Source: Mycteria americana (taxonomy: Eukaryota > Chordata > Aves > Ciconiiformes > Ciconiidae). From it: DNA of 64,000 nt. The notes beneath the pieces were generated by a model. That model was not told the origin of the DNA. It saw nothing but the letters and a program-made list of their open reading frames with translations, and did no database searches. The position numbers and the translations under genes were made by a program. Positions 12,401 through 24,400 of this stretch are shown here, piece after piece; the first letter of the stretch is position 1, and each line of letters opens with the position of its first letter. The stretch spans positions 1,178,001 to 1,242,000 of the forward strand of contig NC_134379.1 of assembly GCF_035582795.1 (NCBI RefSeq), written 5' to 3'.

Positions 12401-15400
12401 TGAAAGTACAGGTTGAATGGCAGTAGTTTTAAACCTGACACTGAGTTTATCTTTGTTCTGTTTGGGTTACAGGGTTGGGACCAGGGAAGTACATAATAAA
12501 TTGGAGAAGAACAGGTGCGTAGAAAGCCAGGGGTTTCATTTTTTTATTGTAATTTCCCTTCCCCTCCTTTTTTTTTTGGGCCTATAGTCTGTCAATATTT
12601 GTTTGGCTTTGGCTTTTTTTGTTTGTTTTTTAACAAATAACCTGAACAAAACTTAATGACTTTTAATGAATCTTGCAGTATTGCTTTGCTTTCTTATAGC
12701 TCAATTCTGCATCTCTTGCTTACCAGTATGTTTTACTTAACTGTGTAATTGCATTACAATGACCCTGCAAAGCCCTGATCCTGCAAAGTAAATCCCCACG
12801 TGCATAACGGTGTAACTTCTCTTTTGATTTAAAGTAATAAAATAGCCAAGATCAGGGGTCAGTGTACAGTGTGAATACAGAATAGAGACCAGTTCCGTAT
12901 CCAAAACTCTTATAAGTCTAACTAGCTAAATCGGAAATACGGTGAAAGTGGAAGCAACAGCACAGGGAGAGGAGATATTTCATTTAAGATTGCACAAGGG
13001 TTTCCTAACGCAGCCAGGACTGGAATCCGGGCATACCACCCCATCGTCTTTCTGCTGGATCGAGCTGGTTCAGTTGTAAGCAGGCAGGTAGTCTTGGTGA
13101 CTGCTATGCACATGTGTAAGTGCTTTGCTGGATTAAGGCCCAAACTAAGCTCTAGCCCTCTGCTAAATTGATTTCTGGTGTGTGCTCCCACAAGCTGACA
13201 AACCACCTGTGTTTTCTTTAGACGTGCACATTTGAAAGAATGCTTTGAGACATTAAAACGCAACATCCCCAACGTAGATGACAAGAAGACCTCAAACCTC
13301 AGCGTCCTAAGGAGTGCCTTGCGATACATCCAGGTACGTATAGCGTTCGGGTTACTGTTGGCTGCCGTTGTATAGCACTTTACCTACTGAAACCAGACAA
13401 GGGTGCTAACTTTGCTTAGACCAAGTTACTTACCTTTTTCCTGTAGTGCAAAGGAAAAAGGGGAGAGAACTCCCATTCCTCCTTCTCCTCCCATGCAAGC
13501 GTAGTGATTTATAAACTCCAGATTTCCAGAATATTTGGATCTTCTAGGAACACTTGCTTCATGCAGTCGCCTTATACTAGAAGTTCCTAGTTAACCACAA
13601 GTCATCCATAGCAGCGGTGGTGATGCAGTGAACAGATAATTCAGATGATCTTAAAGAGGGACATCCAGGCTGTATAAACTTAAGCTGCTCCTTTTTGGAC
13701 TAAGGTGAATTTGAATCCACATGTTTTGGGGAGGTTTTCTGTTTGCTTAACCAAAACAGACAGACTTCCATGAAGGTTTTGAACGTCTCAAATTTTTGAT
13801 GAGATGAAGGTGTAAGTACAAGTCATTTGCTTGGAGGCAGGGAAAGACTGGAGTTTGGGGTTGCAGCGTGAAGCTCTAGGTGGATGGGGTACCAAGAATC
13901 AGCCTGGGAGAAAGTAAAGATAAAATTCAGTTGTGGTGTTTGCAGGTTGAGTGGAAGTAGGTGTTAGTGTTTGCTTATTTAATATTTGTAAAAGTGGTTA
14001 ATGGTAGCACAAAAGAAATTCTTAGAGATGTTCTCTGTGACTGTGAAATCAATAGCATGTAATGCAATTAAAATTTGTCTGGAAAAGGGAAGAGTTGCTA
14101 AATTTATAGTGCAAATTAAGAGAGCCAATAGACCTCACACATTTTGGCTGGAATAAAGGGTGCTGAGGACTGTTCACAATGGGCTTTTCCACAGTAAAGC
14201 GTCATCTTTTTTCCTCGCTTTCTTCCCATTTTCCTCAGTCTCTCTCAAATACCATTTCACTCCTATGTTCGGAAGTACTGCACATTGATGACTTGCATTA
14301 ACTTTACTTTCGAGAGTCAGTAATTACTCATCACCTTTCAGAGTCAGACCAGCTCGGCCCTTCTCATTAGTCTTCACCAGCGGCTTCCTTTGGAGAGCCT
14401 TTGGCTGGGGCAAATTCTAATGGTACCCAGCCACTGGAGGATGGCAAACAAAAGGGAAAAAATCTATGTTGCTTAAAAAGGTCATTTTTGGAGATGTGGT
14501 TGTATTGCAGCCTAATGGGCATTAGAAAGATCTGAGCCTTTCATTTGATTTCAGGCAGGCTGGTGTTGGTAGAAATGAGCTTCCATTAGCAGTAAGGGAG
14601 ACGGGGTGATCTGATCACCTGCTCTCGCGTTCGGGAGTTGAGTCCGGAGTCAGGATGTCACGACGGGAGCCGTTTCTGGCGTGGCAGCTGACGCTCTGTG
14701 AATATTGATACAGATGCAGACCTATCCGTGAGCAGGCTCTGCTCTCTGGCAGCATTTTTATTCTGTGCTTTTGGAAGACAGCTTAAAATTCCCTTTGAGG
14801 ATGTCAGTGGGGACGGCCGACTCTTCCTCTCCCTCTTCTCTGGGTCTGTTGTGAAATGTTTTGAGGCTTAGACACAATGCAGTTTTGTGCTACCTACAAG
14901 CGTATGTACCAACATCTCTGTAAATTGCTAGGAATTAAACTCTCGACATGCGGAAGTGTAAACTACTTTTATGATGGTCCAGAAGGTATTCACAGATTCA
15001 GAACCGCGTTTTGTTTCCTTTAGGTTTCTGCCACTCAGGGTCCATTTCAGTGCCGCCTCTGAACTGCTCTTCCCAGCATGGATCCATTCTGGGAATCAGA
15101 ATGGCTGGGATCAGGTCTGTCGACCCGACTACTCCGGTGTGCCCGTGCTGTTCTGTGTGCCCACCATCTGGGGCTGAAGGGGGTCTCAGGGTGGTGTAAT
15201 TGCACTGTATTTAATCATTCAGTGAAGTGAAAATGCAGGAGTTCTGACGGTTAACATTGCAGTATTTGCATCCCGGTGTCAGGGACCGTCACGCTGTAGG
15301 TCACTGTGTCTGCACAGCTCCGGCTTACCTGCTGCGCTGCCTGCGTGCACCACAGACGTTGTGGCTTGCAGGAGAAATTGCTGAGGAGGCTCCTCTCGGG

Positions 15401-18400
15401 TGTGCGGTGCCGGCGTCTCAGAAACTCCCCGGTTGCCCGTGTTCCCTCTGGGCTGGCTTCAGGGAGCACGCAGGGAGCAGCCCTCGACTTCTCCCACCAG
15501 TTTCAGTGCAGAGAAATGGAACTCTCTCGTCCAAATGTCTCTCCTGTCCAAATGTCTCTCCAGCTTCCCACTCGCAGGTGGCCTTAGGGGTAATGGAGCT
15601 GGTTTTGTGGTGACACGCGGGGTCGGGGTGCCGCAGGAGCCCGGCACTGAGCCGGGTGGGAGGGGAGGCCGGGTGGCTGGGAGCTGGGAAGCCGCAGGTG
15701 GGGTGCAGGAGGTGCGTGCAGGAGCAAAACCCAACTAAAGCCCCGCGCCATGGGCTGCAGGGCAGCGGCAGCTCCCCTGCCAGGAGTCTGTCTGGCGTGC
15801 CACCAAGGAGAGCTGCCCCGACACCCGTGACGGCCCAAGGGTGGCCGCAGCACTGGGACGGGGCCAGCCCATGCGCTGCTGTATCCGTCCGTCTGTCAGT
15901 CCAGTCCATCGGTGGGGCAGCGCTGGGCTGGCGCCGGCAGAGGGGAGGAGGCGGGTCGGTCAGCCAGCCTGCGGCCGGGCGCTGGCCCACCATGGCAGTG
16001 AAGGTCGTGGTGACCTCGGGCCCATCCCGGCCACACGCCCTCCCCTCCGGCTGGGAGCTCCTGTGCCAGCGTCCACCTCCACGTGTGCAGCGAGCACACG
16101 GCAAGTGCCAGCCCCTGCGTGGCGGGACTGCCTGCCTGGGGCGGCCGGCAAGCGAGCCAGCGGGCTGCGTGGCCATGCCTGACCCAGCACCGGCAGCAGG
16201 GCCAGCTTGCTGCCCCGCGGGCAGCGGACGCGGCACGGCTGTGCCGCTTGTGTACCCTCCTCGCTGGCACAGCGTCCGCTGCTCGCGGCGCCTCGCCTTC
16301 TTCGCCTCTCACGGGGCGGCGAGAGCGTCTCCGGCGGCTGCTCGCTCGAGTCCGCAAGCGGCAGGGAGTATCCTGAAAGCAGAGTGTTTTCCTTGGCAGC
16401 GGCTTCGCCGTGGGTCTGCGTCTGAATCACGGGATGTGCTAAAAATTTGAGTGCTCTGTTTATTTGCCTGAAAAAAACAGATTATTGGAAATCTGATTTG
16501 AAATTTTCAGAGTTCAAAACTTTTTTTTTTTTTAATTTTTTTTTAATTCAGTTTGAATTTGGCTTTGATCTGTCTCAACAAAAATAACGTGCATCGGTGT
16601 GGGGATGGGATGAACGGCCTGCAGATGACGCTCGCCGGTCCCAGGGGTTACAGAGAGCGTAGGTGGGACCGTGGGCTGGGCTGGGACACCCCTTGCAGCT
16701 AAGGGGGGGTGAGATGAATCCCAGCCTGATCTGCAGACAGGAGCACAGAGTTGGTCATGATTACAAGAAAAAACAAAAGAAACATTGCCTTCTTGGCAGC
16801 AAATCGCGCACCAGACTCGGTGTGTTTCACGTGACAGGCTTGGTGCTTCCCTCTCTCACTTGAACAGAGAACAGGGCAATTGTACAAAGGAGATTTAAAA
16901 ATAAAACCTCTTATTCTCAATATAGCAAAGTAGTTTTTCACTAAAGGGGAAAAAACCAAACCCAAATGAGTCCTGCAGAGGAAGAAGGCGGCGTGCCGGC
17001 CCTGAAGCTCTGCGTAGCTGATCTGTGCCCGCAAGGAGTATGACGGTGCGCTAATTGCTGCAGCCTCTCTTCCTGCAAAATCCTTTTTCCCCATTCCAGC
17101 TGGAACTTCTTAGAAACAGGCTGTTTGTTTCCTTGGCTGGATTTAAATATTTGTATCTGCATCAAATCAGATAAGTCAGAAAGTTAAATTCCGAAGGTCC
17201 CACAGAGCTGTCATTTTAATTTACCCTTAGAGTTGGGCTTGTGCTCTGCAACAGTAAATTAGAATCTCTGCAATTAAACACATTGTTGCACAAAGGAAAT
17301 TAGGCTGAACGCAGCTGGAAGTTAATAATCCTTTTAAATGGTGATTCGGTTCTGGGCGGTGTAGGCTGTCCTGCGTGGCTCTGGGCTGAGGGAGTTGTCC
17401 CTGTGGGTCAGGGCAGCGGGGTGGGCTCGGGGCCCAAGCAGCAGAGCCTGTGACGAAGCGCGTTTGTTACGCGGGCCACCTCGCCCTTCGTTCTTTGCTT
17501 TCCTCCTTGCAAAACATGAGTGAAAATGCTAGAGGCCTCCGGAAAGTTTCTAAGATGCGTGAAGTGACGTGGAAAAAAAACGCAGCGGGAAGGAAATGCT
17601 GTTTGGTTTGAGAGAGCAGAGCCCCGTCCCCTCGGCTGGGGCAGGCCAGCTCCCGCCGCCAAAGCAGCGTCCCCCAGCAGGCAGGACAAGGCTGTCGCCT
17701 CGCCGGAGAGCCACGCCGCGAGAGGGAATCGCACTGCGCCGCGCTTGTGCTGGAGAAGGTGCTGCTGGGGTGGGCAGGGAGCGGAGCCCTGCGCGGAAGA
17801 CGTCAGGCACAGTTCGCGGCCAGGACGTCCGTGCAGCTGGGTGTTTTGACTTGATTCTCTTTGAAGGATTCCTTGCCCCCTAGGAAATGTGGTAATCGTC
17901 TTAGTTGGAAGCTAATTGAAGCCCTTAAGCAAGACACTTTCTGTGTTCTCAAACTGCCTGTCGCTATGCTTCCTGAACACCTTCCAGCTGCAGGGGTTAT
18001 TTTCTATTGCGTATTTAGTGTAAGACGACATCCAGGCGATTCGCTCACCAGGTGACGTCGGGACAGCCAAAATGAGACAGCTCGCGCGCAGCGCAGCCGC
18101 AGCCCGGCAGAGTCCAGATCACGGAGCAGGTCCTGCTTGTTTGCCAGTTTCCCCACTACAACCGGAGTCAAAGGCTGACTAAATAACAACGTGCTGACAA
18201 AATATGAGACAAAGCTGAGCTTCCCAGGGCCTGCAAGAGGCAAAGAGTAAAATCCTTTGAAGTTTGCGAAGCGGGGCACCGCTGCGATCCCAACTGCTGC
18301 GTGTGCTGCTTAGAGACTGGCAGAAGCCTTGGGGGGGATGCTCTGTGGGGGTAGATGTTGGGCCGTAGTCCTGCAGGGGAGTATTTGCTCTGTTTAAGAA

Positions 18401-21400
18401 ATCCACTTTGCTTACAAATTCAGAGAAGTCATTTACCAGTCCTCCTTGCTGCTTGTAGTGTTAGAGGTAGAAAATAGCTGTGATGAACTTAGGACAAATC
18501 GGTCGTATTAGAAATCCTCTATTGCCTCAAGAAGGGTAGAAGTTCTTTCTGCCCCGGGAGCTGGGGTTGGCATTGTACCCCACGTCCCGCTGACTTGACG
18601 GGTATTGGAGCAACACCACTGACTGACACTGGCTGAAAACTTGCCTCTTGGGCCATGCCTGTAGTCTTCCCGGTAATCAGCCAGATAAATTTTTGTTGCA
18701 AACCAATCTTTTGATTTTCCTGGTTGCATGCACTTAGAGAAATGTATAAGTGAGTGGCAAAGCCATTTACAAGTCACAAGAGTGCTTGTGTGAACAGGCT
18801 GCAGGCCTCTTGCTGTCACTTGAACTGTAGACCAGCTAGCCAGAGAGGTATTTTACCAAGGCAAAATAGTCTTCATCTTCATGATGGAAATCTTCCCCTT
18901 CCAAGGCTGGGGCGGGTGCCGGGCTGCAGCTCCCTCCCGGCTCCTCGCAGGGAGCGGGAGCAGCACCTTACAGTTTCCGGGGTCTGATGCCTTTCTCGGG
19001 AGTTAAAAAAAAAAGGTTCATGCTAAAAAAAAATTGTGGTGTACCAGAGTCAAGGTAGTTGACATCTCTTTAGATTCCCAAGTACATTACTGCATTGTTC
19101 ATTTTGAGGGCAGCGTGCCTGATTTCCTCATATGATCACGAACGTGGGCTTCCGCAGCTGAACTGGCTTCCCTTGGCCGTCCCGTGGCCTCAGCTGACCT
19201 GCTGGCTAGGTCACCGCTGTCCAGATCGATGTTATTTTCCTTTGTCATATGTAACTGCTTTAGACTGAAGTTAAAGCAAGGACAGAAGTTCATAGGTCTC
19301 AGATCATTGTCAGATGGAAAGAAAAATAGTAGTTCAGCAAACTCAGACCATGGGTGCAGGTGTGAAGCAGGCATTAAGGGAGAAGTGATTATCCTAGGCA
19401 GGAGAACGGACTCTGTCCCTTCGGAAACAAAACCCCATAATCCTGCAGTAGAGGACATGTCAACATCCGTCATTGTACTTTGGTGCAGGAGACCGTTTCA
19501 GTTTTTCACCGTTAGCACGTTGGTTATTTTGACTTTCCTTGTGCCTGCTTCCTCCTTCGTCACCACTGTTTGCAGCGTGAGCTCTTCTGCCACCTCTCCT
19601 GTCGGTGCGGTACGTTCTCAACAGGCACCGACTAAGCTGAGAGCACAGGTTGCTGTGTAAGACAAACAATAAATTACAGAGCTGATTCCTGACCTCCTGC
19701 CAGGAGCAGAAACCCATCGTGAACTGACTTACCTGGGCTTGTCAGTCATGCTAATTGTTCATATGAGATGTTTAAATTGGTTATCCTTGCCTAGCCTCTT
19801 TTGGCTTTTCAAGCTGCCTGAAGCAACACGCTGTGCACCTAAAAATGGTGCTGTTTCCCATCTAGGCCAACAATAAACCACAAAATTGACTCCCTCAAGG
19901 GCAGAATGTATACAAAGTACCATCCAAGGATGCCTAGATAGTGCTGGTAAGAAATCCTTTGTCTGTCCTTTTTAAGCTGATCTTGTGGACATGTGAACAG
20001 ACCAGATACCTTTTTCACATTTGTTAAATTTTCCTGTTAATAACCACAGCATCTCTTCTTCTTTTGGTTTGGTTTTATTTATTGGTGGCTTCATCAGTGC
20101 ATGAACACAATAATTCATCCTTGTCTAGTGTAGAGGACCAGAACAAGACCAGTGGATTTTTAAAGTCCCATGGTAATGCTGAAGTTAGGATTTTTAGGTG
20201 TCACATGGGTAAAGGAGGACACTGTAAACATGCCAGTTCCTGATGTAGGGAGATACCGTACCGCAGACAGAAAACCCACACATCTGATGTTAGCATTTGC
20301 TCTTGGATAAAGAACAGAGCTCATTTACATTCAAGCACTGTAGTGGCTGGATTATTGATCAAAATGCCTAAGCCAGACTGTGATGCTGAATGCAATTAAG
20401 TTCCCCACCTTGAAAAGTATAGCTGTAACTGTTGGTTTTTTTATTCTGTGCTGGCTACTAGGCAAATATACTTATCTTCTATAAAACTTGCCTAGTAAGA
20501 ACTGGGTCCATTAGTACTTTCAGTGCCTCCTTCATGTGAACAGCACTCACGTGCCAAGCAGTGCTTCTTCATGTTGTTTACCCGACCCGATCAATTGGTT
20601 CTACCTTGTCTAATTAGCCTGAATTTCATTGCCAATAATAAAGGCTTCTAGCAACAATAGGCTGTGGTCATGCGACATGGTGTCATCTGTAGATTTCAGA
20701 AAGTGATGAGAAATAAGACCTTTAAAAAAAATAGTGTGTAGTAAAGTAAAGCAAACGAAATGGGTAAGAATTAGGATGTAGGGCTGGTCTTCCACTGGAG
20801 TCAGTGGGAGTTGTTTGTGCACAGCAAGTGCAGAGTCTAGTTCCTGCCCTTAATGGAGTCATTGAAGAATTGATTTTGGCTTCAGAGGCATGACATGGGG
20901 CTGCATCGATATGGGAGATGGGGTGCTCAACCTGAGAAGCCGGGGGATGCTCAGAGAGCTTCCAGTCCCTTGGCACTCAGCGTGCCAGTCTGAGCCAGCC
21001 AGCCAGAGTTGCCACTGTCAGGCATGTTTCAGCAGCTTCCAGCATGCAGCCTGGGACTGTGCTTAGCACGCAGTAGCACTGACATCGTTTTCCCTTTGGA
21101 TAACGTGCACGGTCGTTGAGTAGAAGAAACGTGGGATTCCCTTCTTGAATCAGAGGGTTTGGTGCTGGAGCTGGCACGCCCGCCAAAACTGATGTGGGCT
21201 CCCAGGCAGCTGCGGACGTCTCGAATCAAATCCTCTGCCATCCCTGCCCAGCTGCGGCATGATCTGCCTGAAGGGAGGCTCTGTCTGGAGAGCAGTCAGT
21301 GGATTTTTATTTGCAGGAGAGGCCACAAAATGTGTTTAATAGACTGTTAAAAAATGCCCAGGGTTTGAACCTTGTTGAGTGAGTGGAAGCTGTTTCTTAA

Positions 21401-24400
21401 CCTTTGCCAAAAGGGATGGTGATTTTTTTTTTTTTTTTTTTTTTTTAAACCGTGTCTCACTTGTGACTCATACACGAGAGTTTGGAAAGGGTAAACAGAA
21501 TTATAAATCTTGTACGTGTCTTTTTAATTGTTAGAGAATCTACATCTATCATACTGCTGTCATTTAAGTAGTAGTTTAAAAAGCACTCAAGGTTGTAAAA
21601 ACCAAAACGACCTGTAAGTGGAGCACAGCACGGGGTTTCGAAGTGATGGTGGTGGTGTAGCCTGTTTGGGTGCCGTTGCTTGTACTGGTTGTCGCCGAGC
21701 AGGCACGGGAGAGAAGAGGGTGCACGTGACGTGACGAAAGCAGTGCTGAGTACAGCTTGACTGAATGGGCTCTATTTTATGTATAATATTGCAGAAGTCA
21801 CCCACCTTTAAAACAAGGCAAAACCCCCAAACACACAAAAAAACCTCACTGACATGAGAACTGCGGTTTGGTTTGTGTTTTTGCTCTTCCCCAAGAGCCT
21901 GATAGGGAAAGGGTCGGGGCCCCATGGCACAAGGTACGAGGGTAGTTTGGATTCCTGTTCTTGTTAGCAGCAGCAGAGGTGTGTGTTGATACTCTTTAAA
22001 ATTACAGGGAAGTAGTTACCAACCGATTAACATTACAAATAGTTGCAAGAAAACAGTAATCATTGCATGTGCCTAAGTGCAGCAGAGTTCAGCCCACGTT
22101 ATACAGTGCTTTGCTGTTGTAGATGTCGGTGGCAGCCTTGCTAGACATTGTCAACTACAAAATAATAAATGAGGGGGATTTTGAAACTGTCTGTCATACA
22201 GCAGCAGGAAGTTGGTATCAGCTTAATCTCCTGTTGTCGTGTCGGTGTGACTGATGTGATAGAAATAGTGATAAAACATGCTTTGGAGGATGTGGAAATA
22301 TGAGTAAGATTTTTACAAGGATCCCTGTCTCACTTGTTGTTTATCGAAAATTAAGTTACTCTGATCCTGCCTGTGCCTTGGACTTGCCCTGCCAGTTCTT
22401 GTGGGTTTATCCGAACACTTTTCTGTGTGCAGCTGGGACTTCTTTTTTGTCTCTTTCTCGTTGCTGTCACTGTGGGGAAGACGGGTGCAGGCTGTGGGAA
22501 GCTGGGTGACCTGGTGAATCAGTGAAGCTGCTTCTGCACAGGATGTTAACATGGGCATCAATGAAACAAACCAGAAAAAATGGATTTTTTTTTTCCAGTT
22601 TCTTTTTCTGTTAGCTGTCTTACTCATCTTTTACGTCATTATGAATTAAAGTACTATATCAAGTTTCAGTTTAGAATGTCCCTTCCACTGTGGAATTCTT
22701 ACTGTTTTCTTAAATCCCCCTTGGGGACACAGTGTTCATTCAGGGACAGCCAGTGTAGCACCCATAGGAGAAAATACCGTCCGCAGTCCGATAATGAGGG
22801 TGTCAGGTAGGGACTGTTGGTCCTGTCATGCTGAGATACTTCTTGATCTGAATAATGAGGCTGCTCAGGTCAACTTGAGACAGCATTTAGGGAAAATTAT
22901 GTCTTTGAATTTTATGACTCTGGTGGAAAGAGGAAGATAGACGGTGGGTGACCTGTTGTCCTGTACAAAGTAGGTGTGAGCTGGGTGCTGTCTGTTGGGC
23001 AGGTACCTGATTATTCACTCTATTTGTATTTTTGGAAAACAGGAACTGGCTCCCTGAGGGCTGCATTTAGCATTAGAAAGAGCAACTTTTATTTTGCTCT
23101 TCTTCCCACAAGCCCTGAGGTCTTTGAGTGGAAAGTGTCTCCAAAAGAAGATTGATTTCATTCCACAGACATTCGGCAGTGATGTTAATGTTGCGCAGGT
23201 TGGGTGGGTGTGCAGAAAGCTGGTCGATTCTTGCCATATTCTGCTCTTTCAGAGCAGTGTGTGTCGTGATTCAGAGCTCATCGTCCCCAGCAGCTGGCAC
23301 CTTCCTGTCACTTCATATTTAAGAACTTCATGGGGCTTTACCTTCTCTAAGGCAGTCTCTCAGCCCGGCGGGGCGTGCTGTACCGTGCGGAGGAGCTTCA
23401 GCCTTGGGACCACCTTCATGAGCAGCGGCAGGGAGTCCGAGAACTGGCGGTGTGCAGGCACGGTGGGCACCGCAGCTGCTGCGCCAGCCGGCGCTTGCAG
23501 CCCTCAACCCTTTAGCACAGAGGCAAAGATTTTCACTCAAGTGCACGGCTTTGATTCATGGCCTTGCACAGGTGCCGGCATCGGTTTGTATTTAACAACT
23601 GGGTTTTAGGTCCTCCCGCTGCTGCTGTGGCCATAACAATAAGGGAGGTAGGTCGATAGAAATCCTCTGGTGACCCAGATCTGCTCCGTGGGCCGTAGGT
23701 GGAGCCATCGGGATGTGAGTAACTGGCACTGACCTCCTTACAAGCATGGAGAAACAGGGAAGAGAGGTGGTGCGGGAGGATCGGCATCCTTCTCTGAGTC
23801 ACCAGGACTTCAGCCTCCCAGACCCACTGCTGCGGTGCGCGTGCGGTGGAGTGGTGGTCCTCGTCTGCTGCGGAGGGTGGTTCTCTCGGAGCTCACAGTT
23901 GTCGGGACCCCCGTCAACTGCCAAAACTGTGTTTTGGGAGGTGTGCTCCTCTCCCAGGCGAAGCCCTCCCCTACGTGCTCCCCTGGGCAGCCGCTCAAAG
24001 CCTTGGCAGCGTTCGTGTTCTGATGCACAGCTCACTGGTGCATCTCGCCCGTTGGCTGAGCCAGATTTGTAGGAATATGACAAAAGGGAGTGCCGTACCC
24101 GGGGCCCATCCAAAACTCTGCTTTGTCTCCCCCAGCAGCCGCTGTGAGATGCCTCCAAGAAAAATACAAGAATACTGCAGCAAGTAGATGTAGCGATAAT
24201 GTGTCTGCACATTAATCTCCTCCTCATCTCTAGCAGTAAGAGATCTGGCTGTAGCTCTAACGCGTAACTGCTTGCCGCCCTCCAGAACTGCTGTCTGTAC
24301 ATCGTCACGTAGGCTCAGGAAAGCTTGCAAGGGTCCCGCATCCCACAGTTGTGTCATTAATAATAATCGCTCATTGCAATGCAACGCGCTTTATTTTTGC

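Larger units (their letters stand above)
9467..12472 (+). other. MNT: MNT intron 2
   Basis: This 3.0-kb intron lies between the proline-rich exon and the 42-nt basic-region exon. It holds an old CR1 copy (9958-10335, - orientation), a decayed palindromic repeat at 12062-12119, and otherwise unique-looking sequence. No further exon is supported; phase joins directly across it. Confidence 0.85.

Noticed and set aside
15418..16450. Open frames of 250-270 codons on both strands in MNT intron 4.
   Set aside because: They overlap on opposite strands in CpG-rich DNA, have no domain and no splice context; low stop density explains them.
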